Counted from the first letter of the stretch, positions 36,001 to 44,719 are shown. The stretch is DNA of 64,000 bases from Methylophilus glucosoxydans (GCF_042676145.1 NZ_JBHTJW010000002.1:1846129-1910128); one strand, 5' to 3'. Notes: a model not told the origin generated them from the letters alone. Numbers and translations: made by a program.

Positions 36001-39000
36001 CCAGGCTGCTTTGAGTGGTGCTTCGTACAAGTCGGCATAGGCTTGATGTGCTTGCATGAGTGCGGCATTGTCTATGTGTTCTGCGTGGGTCATGCAAAAC
36101 AGCAAGTTGCTGAAGCAATCGGCATAGTTGGGTTGCAAGGCCAATGCGCATTTAAAGTGCTCGATAGCCGTTTCGACCTGCCCCAGATCTTTGAGGACTG
36201 TCCCCAGATTGTTGTAAGCCGCAGCGTAGTCCGACTTGAGGGCAATCGCTTGTTGAAAGGCTGTTGCCGCTCCAGGCAGATCTCCCTTGGCCTTGAGGAC
36301 GATGCCGTAATAGCAATGTTCTTGTGGATCTTGCGCATTCAATGTCAGGGCCTGTTTGGCCGCAGCGCTGGCATCCTTTTTTTGCAGCATCAAGACATCC
36401 GCCAGCATTTTCCAGCCCGCCAGCCACTGCGGATATTGCCCCAAATAGGTGTGCAGGGCCTGTTCCATTTGTCCATATTGTTGCTGCTCAAACGCTGTTA
36501 GCAAGGCTTGTTGCTGGGAGGCATCCGGTTGCATGGCTGCGTCTTGCGACGAAGCTTGTGCATGTTGCACGGATTGGCGAGTGAACCTAGGCATCTTTAA
36601 CGCTTCGGCAAGCTGGTGCACCGCCTCCGCATGCTGCGGCAATGCCATGGCTTGCTCAAAGGTGGCAGCCAAGGTATCGGCACTCGCCGTGGCATGCATG
36701 GCCACCAAATAATGTTGCAGATACTCCCACTCAGCCGGCTGTGCAGCATGGGCTTGCGCAAAACAGGCCACGGCCTCTTGCTGATGCCCTTGCGCCCAGG
36801 CGATGAGTCCCAGATTAAACCAGGCAGGGGCGGATTGCGGGGCAACCGCCAGAATCTCTTGATATAACTGTGTCGCAGTTTGCAGATCACCCGCTTGCTG
36901 ATGCTGCAGAGCCAGTGTAAACACTTCTTCAAGCGCCGCGCCAAGTTCAGCCGTCATTGGCGTGCCAACTGCAGCCTCACCCTCGCCCCATTTACGCAGA
37001 TACATCTGATATTTGTCACGCCAGCGCTGCTTGCCAAAATTGCCCATGCTCTGGTGCGTCAGGCTGATCGGCCAAATACCGAGCTTGAGCCCTGCCTGAG
37101 TCGCTGTACGGCAAAAATCCAGGTCATAAAATTCAAAATCAAATTGCGGGTCATGGCGCACGTTGGCTTGCGTCAGCGTGCGTTTGTAGGCGGCCATGAA
37201 GACACCATCCATCAAGACGCAATCGCCTTGTTCAGCACCAAAATAAGTGTTGTGCCCAAACGGGTGTTCGCTGTGCGCAACCTTGCCACGCAAGAACGCA
37301 GACTGCTCCCAGGTAAAGGCAAGGTCGGTAAATAACCATGCCGGTTGCTTGGGCAACATGCGCGCAGTGCCGGCGACGCCAATCACATCATAGGCCGCCA
37401 GGCCATCCATCACAGTTTGCACAAAAGGGTTCTGGTCCAGCCAGATATCGTCATGGGCAAAAATGACCAGCGCATTGTCAGGCGCGATGGCAACGGCCTC
37501 ATTAAAAACTTCGGATAGACCGCGTGTATTTTCGTAATACACATACGGAACGATTCTGGCATCTTGCTGCATATGCCGCTTGAGCGATACACCGAGTGCA
37601 GAAGAAGTCCAGAAGGCCTCTTCACTGGCCCGAGTGGCGCTAATGATCCAGACTGGATCCTCACCGGCATAAGCGTCCTGAATGCGTGTTTTAGCCAACA
37701 GCGCGTCGGCAATACCCGTCACCCGCTCGCTCCAGACATTCCACAGCAACTGTTCCATATCGCGTGCAAAACGCTCGCCATCCATCAATGGGGAGCGCAT
37801 CACTTGCGCACGTAAGCCTGCCCGCAGGTTGGCAAGAGCAGGTAAATCCGCAGCGAATTGAATTGCTTTTTGTACAAAAGCTTTCTTATCTTCGGCAACC
37901 CACTCTGGCAAGCCAGCGCTGCTCATCATGCTGGCGCCTTGGCGGGAGATCATGGTCTCGCCCGGCATGGTCAGCGTAGGTACGCCCATCCACAAGGCTT
38001 CGCAAGTCGTTGTCCCGCCGTTAAAGGGGAAACTGTCCAGAATCATGTCTACAGCATGATAGTTTTTGAAATAGGCATCTCGCGCTGTGGGACGCATCAA
38101 GACACATTGTTCAGGCTGGATACCGGCTTGTTGCAGTCTGGTCAGGGCTTCAGCTTGTATCTGATCATCTTGAAAGGCCTTGCACTGCCAGTAAAGTTTG
38201 GCCGCAGGCAGCGCAAGAAACACTTGTGCCCAAACCGCCAATACCTCGTCGCTGACCTTGCTGTATTTTTGAAAGCAGCCAAAGGTCACATAGCCATTTT
38301 GCAAGGCTGGCAGCGCATTCACCTGCTCTTCGGACTCAGGGGCAGAGAAACACAAACGGGTATGCGGCAGTTTGACAACGCTTTCGGTAAATTGCCCTTC
38401 ACTACCCGCAGGCACGCTGACCGGGTCAGCAATCACCGCATCCATGGTGGGCAGGCCTGTGGTGTCCCAGTAGCCCAGCCAGGAGGCCTGCACGGGCGCC
38501 GGACGCCAGGCAAATAATGACACGCGGCTATCAGCCGTATAGCCAGAGAGGTCGAGCAAAATATGAATACCATCTTCACGGATCAGGCTGGCAGCACGGG
38601 CATCATTCATGCCAGCCAATGAACGCCATTGCGTGCAGTGTTTTTTCAAGACCTGGCTGTAATTGTCCTCACGCCCATCGGCTGAGTAAGCATAGATTTC
38701 TGTTTTACCGGCATCAATATGTTTTAACCAATGCTCAAGAAAATAGCCCACCGGATGACTGCGCAAATCTGCAGAGACCAGACCAATGCGCAAACGCTGG
38801 TCTTGCGCGTTGACCAACCAGTTTTTGAAAGGTGCAGCCTTGGCCATGAACTGCTCACCACAGGCACGTGCATACTTTAAATGCTCTTTCGGGCTCAGCT
38901 CATTGGCAAAACTGTTGGTGTATAACAGGTTACGGTAAGCTTTATCCAAATGGGGTGCGCGTGCGATGAGCTTGACATAAGTCTCCACCGCCAGCTTGAC

Positions 39001-40233
39001 ATCGCCCTGCTCCAGATAGGCACTGCCCAGATTGATGTAAGAGTCCAGATACTCAGGATCCAGCGCAATCGCCTTTTCCAGGGCTTGCCGGGCACGCTCC
39101 ACCTCACCAACCAAACGCAGCGAAACACTGTAGTTACTCCAAAAAGCGGCGCAGTCCGGCTTGAGCTGCAACGCTTTTTCATAATATTCCAGAGATTGTG
39201 CATACTCTTGTTTGTAATACAGCAGCAAAGCCATATTGCAATAGGTAAACGGATCTTCGATCCCCAGGCTCATCGCTTGCTTGCAATAACGTTCTGCTTC
39301 AGTGAGCAACTGCTGGTTAATCAGGGTAGAGGTAAAGTTATTGAGTTCTTCGATCTCTGGCGCTTTGACCTGCATGATGGCCTTGGCGCAAGCTTCATAT
39401 TCCAACGGTTGTTGTAACTGTTTATACAGTTGAGCCAGGTCATTGAGCAACTGCCAGCTCTCAGGATTGAGTACCCGGGCTTGCAACCACACTTGCTCGG
39501 CTTCCTTAAAACGGTTTTTTTGCCGCAGACACTGTCCGTACTGGTGCAATGCATCAAAATAGGTCGGGTTCAGATCAATGGCGCGCTGAAAATGTACCAG
39601 CGCCTCATCCAGGTTACCCAGGACAAACAAGACTTGTGCCATGTTGTAGGCCAGCACGGCATTGTCAGGCTCAATCTCTAGCGCCTGACGATAATATTGC
39701 ACAGCCTCAAGTGACTTGCCGGATTCATGCAGCAACGCTGCCAGGTCAAACAATACCAGTGCATCGTGCTTGTTAAGCTGCAAAGCGGTACGCAACAGTT
39801 TCTCGGCTTCTTTCTGCTGCCCGGCTTCTTTGAGCAAGCTGGCCAGATTGGCATAAGCGCGGGTCATGGATGGATTCAAACGGATCGCCTGACGATAATG
39901 CTTGGTGGCCAGGGTCACATCCCCCAGTTGCGCGGCTACGTTCGCGGCATTCAAGAATACCTCTGCATCTTTTTTAAGCAGCTTGACGGCTTGCGCAAGG
40001 GCCTCGCCGGCGCCTTGCAGGTCACCGCGCTGTTGCAGTAAACCGCCCAAAATTTTCCAGGCAATCCCCTCTTTTGGAAACTCACTTGTTAACTGCCGGG
40101 CAATGCTAAAGCAGGCTTCAGTGGCCCCTTGCTGCCAAAGCTGTGCCAGCTGCTGCAACAGTTGCTGGCGGCCAGGTGCGCTGCCATGTGTTTGGCTATC
40201 CTGGGCAAACGGGGTGACAGCAAGCTTGTTCAT
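33091..40233 (-). CDS. 2380-residue polydomain protein: TPR-OGT-GT2-TPR-OGT-TPR-radical SAM/SPASM
   Basis: One uninterrupted frame. From the ATG at 40233: TPR array (about 1-470); OGT/GT41 catalytic region (about 480-830: RIGLVSADLRSHPVGYF, HILLDLSGYTADSR, PFNGGTTTCEALWMGVPTL); GT2/StrF-like domain with HDDIW (about 850-1080); second TPR array (about 1090-1410); second OGT region (about 1420-1780: IDILIDLSGHTAGNRLL, FPSNGVTTTAHALWMGVP); EQYW TPR module (about 1830-1950); radical SAM domain with CNLRCKYC (near 2030); and a SPASM-like end (about 2290-2355, CLQPW, PCC, CKHC). OGT family members put a sugar on Ser/Thr. The earlier frame start at 40311 is not protein-like. First gene of the five-gene operon. 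Confidence 0.85.
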   Translation of the reverse strand: MNKLAVTPFAQDSQTHGSAPGRQQLLQQLAQLWQQGATEACFSIARQLTSEFPKEGIAWKILGGLLQQRGDLQGAGEALAQAVKLLKKDAEVFLNAANVAAQLGDVTLATKHYRQAIRLNPSMTRAYANLASLLKEAGQQKEAEKLLRTALQLNKHDALVLFDLAALLHESGKSLEAVQYYRQALEIEPDNAVLAYNMAQVLFVLGNLDEALVHFQRAIDLNPTYFDALHQYGQCLRQKNRFKEAEQVWLQARVLNPESWQLLNDLAQLYKQLQQPLEYEACAKAIMQVKAPEIEELNNFTSTLINQQLLTEAERYCKQAMSLGIEDPFTYCNMALLLYYKQEYAQSLEYYEKALQLKPDCAAFWSNYSVSLRLVGEVERARQALEKAIALDPEYLDSYINLGSAYLEQGDVKLAVETYVKLIARAPHLDKAYRNLLYTNSFANELSPKEHLKYARACGEQFMAKAAPFKNWLVNAQDQRLRIGLVSADLRSHPVGYFLEHWLKHIDAGKTEIYAYSADGREDNYSQVLKKHCTQWRSLAGMNDARAASLIREDGIHILLDLSGYTADSRVSLFAWRPAPVQASWLGYWDTTGLPTMDAVIADPVSVPAGSEGQFTESVVKLPHTRLCFSAPESEEQVNALPALQNGYVTFGCFQKYSKVSDEVLAVWAQVFLALPAAKLYWQCKAFQDDQIQAEALTRLQQAGIQPEQCVLMRPTARDAYFKNYHAVDMILDSFPFNGGTTTCEALWMGVPTLTMPGETMISRQGASMMSSAGLPEWVAEDKKAFVQKAIQFAADLPALANLRAGLRAQVMRSPLMDGERFARDMEQLLWNVWSERVTGIADALLAKTRIQDAYAGEDPVWIISATRASEEAFWTSSALGVSLKRHMQQDARIVPYVYYENTRGLSEVFNEAVAIAPDNALVIFAHDDIWLDQNPFVQTVMDGLAAYDVIGVAGTARMLPKQPAWLFTDLAFTWEQSAFLRGKVAHSEHPFGHNTYFGAEQGDCVLMDGVFMAAYKRTLTQANVRHDPQFDFEFYDLDFCRTATQAGLKLGIWPISLTHQSMGNFGKQRWRDKYQMYLRKWGEGEAAVGTPMTAELGAALEEVFTLALQHQQAGDLQTATQLYQEILAVAPQSAPAWFNLGLIAWAQGHQQEAVACFAQAHAAQPAEWEYLQHYLVAMHATASADTLAATFEQAMALPQHAEAVHQLAEALKMPRFTRQSVQHAQASSQDAAMQPDASQQQALLTAFEQQQYGQMEQALHTYLGQYPQWLAGWKMLADVLMLQKKDASAAAKQALTLNAQDPQEHCYYGIVLKAKGDLPGAATAFQQAIALKSDYAAAYNNLGTVLKDLGQVETAIEHFKCALALQPNYADCFSNLLFCMTHAEHIDNAALMQAHQAYADLYEAPLKAAWLPHQNTRDVHRPLNIGWVSADFRAHSVAHFMLPLLSELAKETSLRLVAYANQPLVDNVTTQMQGYFSTWYEVSSWSDQALAEQIRADGIDILIDLSGHTAGNRLLAFARKPAPVQVSWLGYLNTTGLSSMDYYLADSYLLPAGQFDDQFTEKLVQLPVNATFIPYEQAPEVNALPALNNGYVTFACFNRVLKITQATVQQWAALMQALPDSRLVIGGVGEGESTQHLQTWFAEAGIAANRIRYYARTDMASYLGYYHEVDICLDTFPSNGVTTTAHALWMGVPTLCVAGDRLASRGAMALMQHLGLMQFIASDHDRLIKQTLDLCADFTKLAACRAHMREHFSNSLLAKPGLQAEALRQMLFQMWQRWCAQQAPASIQSRWVDADLSQPILHMEPEMLVEEIDTVEAVNTLSPVTPSSDLMAAAQKLQAEGEITKAAQLYLALLKAEPQHAEANFQLGWIETHTRGVTFALPRLEQAVMLQPEVEQYWVTYIDALMMQDNIRAALLAIQQGQQHGLTAASAAMLMNDCMQAASQQFAEKNTPDSALVSVEQLQQQLFAESKMQTTVTDDVPVSVVPQQPLLAQPVQWFNKTKPLADQTVFPESWLKAYPQALMIEYTSRCNLRCKYCSKSNPGDDQIPGRNMDMTTTTVDAVIHLIEQSSYSELLLAGTGESTFHPHWREDFPRMIHAGKSRNPSCYIHVNSNFAAKYEDEDWAVFAQLDGIVISIDTADRQLTREVRAKSDLGLIIYNITRLQTYCQFHGLKLPKLTVNVTLYHEAAAGLPELMAMLSNLPITSVTISDLFEREATDKHAIRPLHNDDPVSFKQAVEHLKHAMEIADKQQGFRVTIQPHLMERIEAMAKSINAAATDTGAVQADPQLSTKLCLQPWTRFTLAADAAIFPCCMTEMDPVGNIDSGKEEEGLNGEGIRAFRHALLRGDMPSSCKHCTNAPDVSPQTLQTAIHELSRKANA

Positions 40234-40399
40234 AACAGAGAGTTCCAAAAATTTTCTCTTATTATTGAAAACTCCTGTGCAAAGGCATCGCTTAAAAAAA
40301 GCGGAAAACACCAGCCAGCTTATGTGTTCAGCATGGTGACAGCCCAGACGAAATGCTTGCCAAGCCGCACCAGCTCTGGATTGAGGAGAAAATATCGTT
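40234..40399. promoter_or_regulatory. Upstream region of the 2380-residue gene
   Basis: The 166 bp between the relic frame and the giant gene must contain the promoter of the five-gene operon unless it reads through from the HTH gene. I see no convincing sigma-28 or consensus sigma-70 element and no strong ribosome site before the ATG. Confidence 0.35.
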
Positions 40400-40585
40400 T
40401 TATGTCAGAAGCATACCAACACGCGCAACCATTAAAGAAAAGATCAGGGCTGCCGTAAACATGCCCCGCTCATGAGACATGACCGGCAAGAAAACCAGGT
40501 GGGATAACAAATATAGCGGAAAGGACAGTCTGGCCAGGGAAGAAGCCTGGCGAGGACGACCTGTGATCAAGTACAAGGCGATGTT
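40400..40585 (-). pseudogene. Remnant of an acyltransferase 3 (O-acetyltransferase) membrane protein
   Basis: On the minus strand a start-less frame ends at 40400-40402 (TAA). It reads LARLSFPLYLLSHLVFLPVM followed by a second hydrophobic stretch, which resembles the C-terminal membrane segments of acyltransferase 3 family proteins. No upstream coding part remains, because the frame runs into the HTH gene. It may be the relic of a glycan O-acetyltransferase gene once at this locus. The similarity is judged by eye on about 60 residues. Confidence 0.4.
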
Positions 40586-40833
40586 CAGGCAACATGTACC
40601 TGCGCGACTGGCAGATCAGGCTCCCAACGGATCAGGGTAAATAAATCGCACTGCAGGTAAGCACATAGCTTGTTCAAGTGCTCGGTACTGGCATTATAGG
40701 TCCGGTCTTTGAGCATTCTGTGCAAAGTCATGCGGCTAATCCCGCTTGCATCTGCAATTTCGGTGATGGTGATGGTTCTGCCCCACTCTAATTGTTTTTT
40801 TAAAATAACGGTCTTTAACTCTACGTAAATCAC
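40585..40833 (-). CDS. Small XRE/Cro-type helix-turn-helix regulator
   Basis: The product (82 residues from a GTG at 40833) reads like the single-domain HTH_26 type: IYVELKTVILKKQLEWGRTI, then the helix-turn-helix TITEIADASGISRMTLHRML (about residues 20-39) and CAYLQCDLFTLIRWEPD. The GTG is chosen because AGGA lies 6 nt before it and the family starts there; upstream codons look unlike a protein. An inverted repeat lies about 50 bp upstream. It is next to the giant-gene operon and could regulate it. Confidence 0.75.
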   Translation of the reverse strand: MIYVELKTVILKKQLEWGRTITITEIADASGISRMTLHRMLKDRTYNASTEHLNKLCAYLQCDLFTLIRWEPDLPVAQVHVA

Positions 40834-40882
40834 ACAACTTCCTGACAACTTTTGATTGTTCGCGTGTTTCAAGCGCGATGCC

Positions 40883-40899
40883 ACACTTGGATAAAGTGT
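40883..40899. promoter_or_regulatory. Inverted repeat upstream of the HTH gene
   Basis: ACACTT-N5-AAGTGT. The half-site with flank ATAAAGTGT recurs at 40987-40995. The position, 50 and about 155 bp before the HTH gene, suits an autoregulatory operator, but this is inference. Confidence 0.35.
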
Positions 40900-41034
40900 A
40901 GTCTGCACATGAATGCCTGGGCTTGATCGATATCAATCCTCCTCAACTACGCGACTGCCTGAGGACACAAAACATTATACAATTTTATAAAGTGTTTGCG
41001 ATACGTGAAAAGACGCATGCTAGGCTGACTTGGT

Positions 41035-41889
41035 TCAATCAACGTCAATACGCTTTGCCGTGCCCATCACATGCGAATAGGCACGCGTCAATTCGGCGCC
41101 CATCAGGAATATCTGCGCGGAGTAATAGACCCAGATCAATAACACCAAAATGGACCCAGCTGCCCCATAGGCACTGGAAAATGCACTGTTGCCGATATAA
41201 ATGCCAATCAGCCACTTGCCGATGGTGAATAAGACTGCCGTGATAATGGCGCCTATCCAGACCTCATCCCATTGAATTTGTGCACGTGGCATGGTCTTGT
41301 AAATCATGGCGAACATACCAGTCGTCAATGCAAAACTGAACACGGTATTCAGTATCCCCGCAATCAGTATCCAGCCAGAAAACACCGGCGACCACCATTT
41401 GCTGATCGCCGCCAGCCCGGCGCTAAACACTAGTGAGACCATGAGCAAAAAGCCGATGCCCAAGATCATGCCAAACGATAACAAGCGCACCCGCAGCAAG
41501 TGCCACAAGCCGCTGCCTTCCCGCATCGGTGCTTTCCAGATACGATCCAGCGAGTCCTGCAACTCGCCAAACACAGAAGTCGCCCCTACCAGCAATAGCA
41601 CCACCCCAATGGCAGTGGCAGCAATGCCTTCGGACGGTCGGCTCACGCTTTCTAGCAGGGTTTGTATTGCCACCGCGCCACGTTGCCCCATCAAGCTATT
41701 CAACTGGCCAATAATTTCGCCGCGCGCAGCCTCCTGCCCAAATATCAGCCCCGCAATTGAAATCACTATCAATAAAAGCGGTGCAATCGAGAACAACGTG
41801 TAGTAAGCCAGGGCGGCACCCATGCTTTGTGCGTAATCATCCCGCCAACCGACAAAGGCCGTTTTCACCAGTAGCCAGACTTGTTTCAT
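41035..41889 (-). CDS. YihY/BrkB family inner-membrane protein
   Basis: The product (284 residues from the ATG at 41889) has about six membrane helices and the YihY signature ALAYYTLFSIAPLLLIVISI near the N-terminus, plus LLLVGATSVFGELQDSLDRI and WVYYSAQIFLMGAELTRAYS near the C-terminus. The function of the family is unsettled (once called ribonuclease BN in error; a transporter role is often proposed). The frame extends upstream to a TTG, but the ATG matches the usual family start. Confidence 0.88.
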   Translation of the reverse strand: MKQVWLLVKTAFVGWRDDYAQSMGAALAYYTLFSIAPLLLIVISIAGLIFGQEAARGEIIGQLNSLMGQRGAVAIQTLLESVSRPSEGIAATAIGVVLLLVGATSVFGELQDSLDRIWKAPMREGSGLWHLLRVRLLSFGMILGIGFLLMVSLVFSAGLAAISKWWSPVFSGWILIAGILNTVFSFALTTGMFAMIYKTMPRAQIQWDEVWIGAIITAVLFTIGKWLIGIYIGNSAFSSAYGAAGSILVLLIWVYYSAQIFLMGAELTRAYSHVMGTAKRIDVD

Positions 41890-42149
41890 CCAGATTATCC
41901 ATGCATAGACTATAAAGACTTGCCGTTTAGCAGCAAGGGGTAGCTTTGCCAACGTTAAACGCAGCAGAAACCTGACTCCAGCATACCCAAGGGCACGGCC
42001 ACGCCCTATCGGTCAAAGGGGTATCTCGCTGTCAGAAATGGCCGACGGACTGCGCGGCGGCTGACCGCACAGAGTTACGGCGAAGCATGCGGGATTGGTA
42101 TTCAAAGATTTGTAAGGCATCACCCAACCGTTTGGGATCCGCTTACAGA

Positions 42150-42929
42150 TTAGGTAGTGGCTAGACCTGCTGAAGGTCTACCAGTCTCCTGAAAGGTATC
42201 ATACACAGAAAAATCAAACTCACGCGCACTGACAATCGACTCTTGCCGGATCACCAGCGGCAAATTGTCGCCGACTTTTTTGTAATCGGTAGTAAACATC
42301 ACCTGCAACGTGTCTTTGTCGCGATAACCGCTCACAAAAGGCAGAAAACTGATTTCCTGATCCGCACCCTCATTCTCGTTGGGCTCGCCCATAGTGGCCA
42401 CCCGCCCCACATACACCTTGCGGTCATCCAGCACCAACATCAGGTTGCGGTCGTTAATCATCGCCGAAAACAGCAACTGGTCCAAAGGACTGTCAGAAAA
42501 CAACTCCGACATAATGACAATATCCACTTCTTCATCACTATCGAGCTGCAAATAATGTTTAAGCCGCCAATACACCCACTTTGAAATCAATAACGGCATC
42601 AACAATGTCGTCAGGGCAATCACACCTAACAGCACATAGCGTTTTTTATCCCCCTCGGTGAGTCCCAGGCTATCCGGCAGATAACGGGCCAGCAAATCGA
42701 CATAATCGATACCAAGAGTACGCGTCCCCTCAAACACCGCGATCGCTGACAGATTGATCAACAAAAAATGAAAAATGGCCGCCGAGATCAGGCAGAGAAT
42801 ACCGAGATAGGCCGCTTGCAGGTAAAGATACTGGCCTTCGTATCGATGCAGCTTAAAGAAGTACTGGGGATGGTAATGACAAACAAGAAACCCTGAAACC
42901 AGAATCAGCAGAACAAATAACACCCCCAT
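42150..42929 (-). CDS. Hypothetical inner-membrane protein
   Basis: The 259-residue product is not recognised. It has a hydrophobic start (MGVLFVLLILVSGFLVC), a second membrane helix (about residues 37-60, YLGILCLISAAIFHFLLINL) and a third (about 102-122, VLLGVIALTTLLMPLLISKW), followed by a soluble domain with DQLLFSAMINDRNLMLVLDD and KVYVGRVATMG. The arrangement suggests a membrane-anchored cytoplasmic sensing or binding domain, but no function can be named. It lies 2 bp after the small upstream gene, so the two are probably co-transcribed. Confidence 0.75.
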   Translation of the reverse strand: MGVLFVLLILVSGFLVCHYHPQYFFKLHRYEGQYLYLQAAYLGILCLISAAIFHFLLINLSAIAVFEGTRTLGIDYVDLLARYLPDSLGLTEGDKKRYVLLGVIALTTLLMPLLISKWVYWRLKHYLQLDSDEEVDIVIMSELFSDSPLDQLLFSAMINDRNLMLVLDDRKVYVGRVATMGEPNENEGADQEISFLPFVSGYRDKDTLQVMFTTDYKKVGDNLPLVIRQESIVSAREFDFSVYDTFQETGRPSAGLATT

Positions 42930-42931
42930 GG

Positions 42932-43120
42932 CTATTTTTGCAGGGGAAGATTCGCAATCTTTGAAGCATCTGCCTGGAAACTGGCTGAATTGACAATGCT
43001 GGCCGGGTTAATCGTCACCGTGCCACGACCGACCACTTTCAATGTCGGGTATTTTTTCTTTGCATTTTTGACCTGCTCTGCCAGCAACTTACTATTGGCG
43101 CTCATCTTTAGGAATAGCAT
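42932..43120 (-). CDS. Small hypothetical protein
   Basis: A 62-residue product beginning MLFLKMSANSKLLAEQVKNA. A strong GGAGG ribosome site lies 5 nt before the ATG at 43120. It is basic in the middle (NAKKKYPTLK) and has no membrane segment. No family is recognised. The tight spacing to the membrane protein gene downstream argues for an operon of two. Confidence 0.65.
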   Translation of the reverse strand: MLFLKMSANSKLLAEQVKNAKKKYPTLKVVGRGTVTINPASIVNSASFQADASKIANLPLQK

Positions 43121-43322
43121 TTCGACCTCCGTTGGGCTAAGAATGTCGCAATCTCGCAGCCTTGTCAACTATGAGGATGGCTAAGGCTATTTTTGCGACA
43201 GTCTGAAATATTAAACCTTGAATGGAATAATAGTAACGTTCAAAAGCGAACAGCTCTCCTCTACTGGCACATTGGATAGAGTAAAGGCCAAAGGATAACC
43301 CTACGATCATCTACCAAACGTC

Positions 43323-43352
43323 AAGGGACAAGACCTATTAGCCTTGCCCCTT
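43323..43352 (-). terminator. Candidate terminator after the mgs operon
   Basis: AAGGGGCAAG / CTTGTCCCTT stem (one G-U pair) with a 10-nt loop, about 28 bp after the mgsC stop on the minus strand. There is no strong T-run, so confidence is moderate. Confidence 0.45.
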
Positions 43353-43379
43353 CTTGCAGTATTGATTAGTCGCTTTATG

Positions 43380-44717
43380 TCAGAACGAAGACGCGCCTGG
43401 AATCCAGTTAGTGCCTGCGAGCGGAACCTTGGCCATGGCAGCGGATTCAATCGTGAGTGCCACCAAATCCTCAGGCTCCAAATTATGCAAATGAGATTTA
43501 CCGCATGCTCTAGCAATCACCTGAGCCTCCATCGTCAGCACAGAGAGATAGTTTGCAAGACGACGGCCAGCTTTCACCGGATCTAATCGCTTCATCAACT
43601 CTGGATCTTGTGTAGTAATCCCTGCTGGGTCCTTACCTTCATGCCAATCATCATAAGCGCCGGCAGTGGTCCCAAGTTTCTGGTATTCCTCTTCCAGATG
43701 TGGATCGTTATCACCCAACGCAATTAATGCAGCGGTGCCGATAGCAACAGCATCTGCGCCCAATGCCAAGGCTTTAGCGACATCAGCACCATTTCTGATA
43801 CCACCTGAAACAATCAGCTGAACTTTACGGTGCATACCCATATCTTGCAGTGCCTGTACAGCTGGTCGAATTGCCGCAAGAATCGGGATGCCCACATGTT
43901 CAATGAACACCTCTTGTGTGGCAGCGGTCCCACCTTGCATACCATCGAGTACAACAACATCGGCACCCGATTTAACAGCGAGAGTGACATCAAAATATGG
44001 ACGCGTCGCCCCCACCTTCACATAAATTGGTTTTTCCCAATCCGTGATCTCACGCAGTTCAGCAATCTTAATTTCCAAGTCATCTGGACCAGTCCAGTCT
44101 GGATGGCGACATGCAGAACGTTGATCGACACCTTTTGGCAAGCAACGCATTTTCGCGACACGGTCACTAATTTTCTGGCCCAGCAACATCCCCCCGCCAC
44201 CAGGCTTCGCGCCTTGGCCAATCACCACTTCAATGGCATCCGCTTTCCGCAGATCATCTGGATTCATGCCATACCGGGAAGGCAAGTATTGATAGACCAG
44301 AATCGAAGACTGACCACGCTCCTCAGGCGTCATACCGCCATCCCCAGTGGTTGTACTGGTACCGACTGCGCTTGCCCCACGGCCCAGCGCCTCTTTTGCT
44401 GGCCCAGACAGCGCACCAAAGCTCATGCCCGCGATAGTCACTGGTGTTTTGAGATGAATAGGTTTCTTGGCATAACGTGTTCCGAGGACCACATCTGTGC
44501 CACATTTCTCACGATAACCTTCCAGTGGATATCTACTGACAGAAGCCCCCAAGAATAATAGGTCATCGAAATGTGGCAATTTTCGTTTAGCACCCGCGCC
44601 ACGAATATCATAAATGCCGGTGGCTGCTGCACGGCGAATTTCTGACATCGTACCCGGATCGAACGTCGCAGAAAAACGCGGTTCTGTTTGCGGAGTTTTT
44701 TTAGAGGTATCGCTCAT
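43380..44717 (-). CDS. mgsC: N-methylglutamate synthase subunit C (FMN-binding glutamate synthase-like)
   Basis: The 445-residue product resembles the FMN/synthase domain of glutamate synthase large subunit: MSFGALSGPAKEALGRGASA, GQGAKPGGGGMLLGQKISDR, GVDQRSACRHPDW and VSGGIRNGADVAKALALGAD. In the N-methylglutamate pathway MgsABC converts gamma-glutamylmethylamide or methylamine plus glutamate to N-methylglutamate. It is the last gene of the eight-gene operon, 2 bp after mgsB. A plain archaeal-type GltS would be the alternative, but the gmaS and mgd neighbours decide. Confidence 0.92.
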   Translation of the reverse strand: MSDTSKKTPQTEPRFSATFDPGTMSEIRRAAATGIYDIRGAGAKRKLPHFDDLLFLGASVSRYPLEGYREKCGTDVVLGTRYAKKPIHLKTPVTIAGMSFGALSGPAKEALGRGASAVGTSTTTGDGGMTPEERGQSSILVYQYLPSRYGMNPDDLRKADAIEVVIGQGAKPGGGGMLLGQKISDRVAKMRCLPKGVDQRSACRHPDWTGPDDLEIKIAELREITDWEKPIYVKVGATRPYFDVTLAVKSGADVVVLDGMQGGTAATQEVFIEHVGIPILAAIRPAVQALQDMGMHRKVQLIVSGGIRNGADVAKALALGADAVAIGTAALIALGDNDPHLEEEYQKLGTTAGAYDDWHEGKDPAGITTQDPELMKRLDPVKAGRRLANYLSVLTMEAQVIARACGKSHLHNLEPEDLVALTIESAAMAKVPLAGTNWIPGASSF

Positions 44718-44719
44718 GA

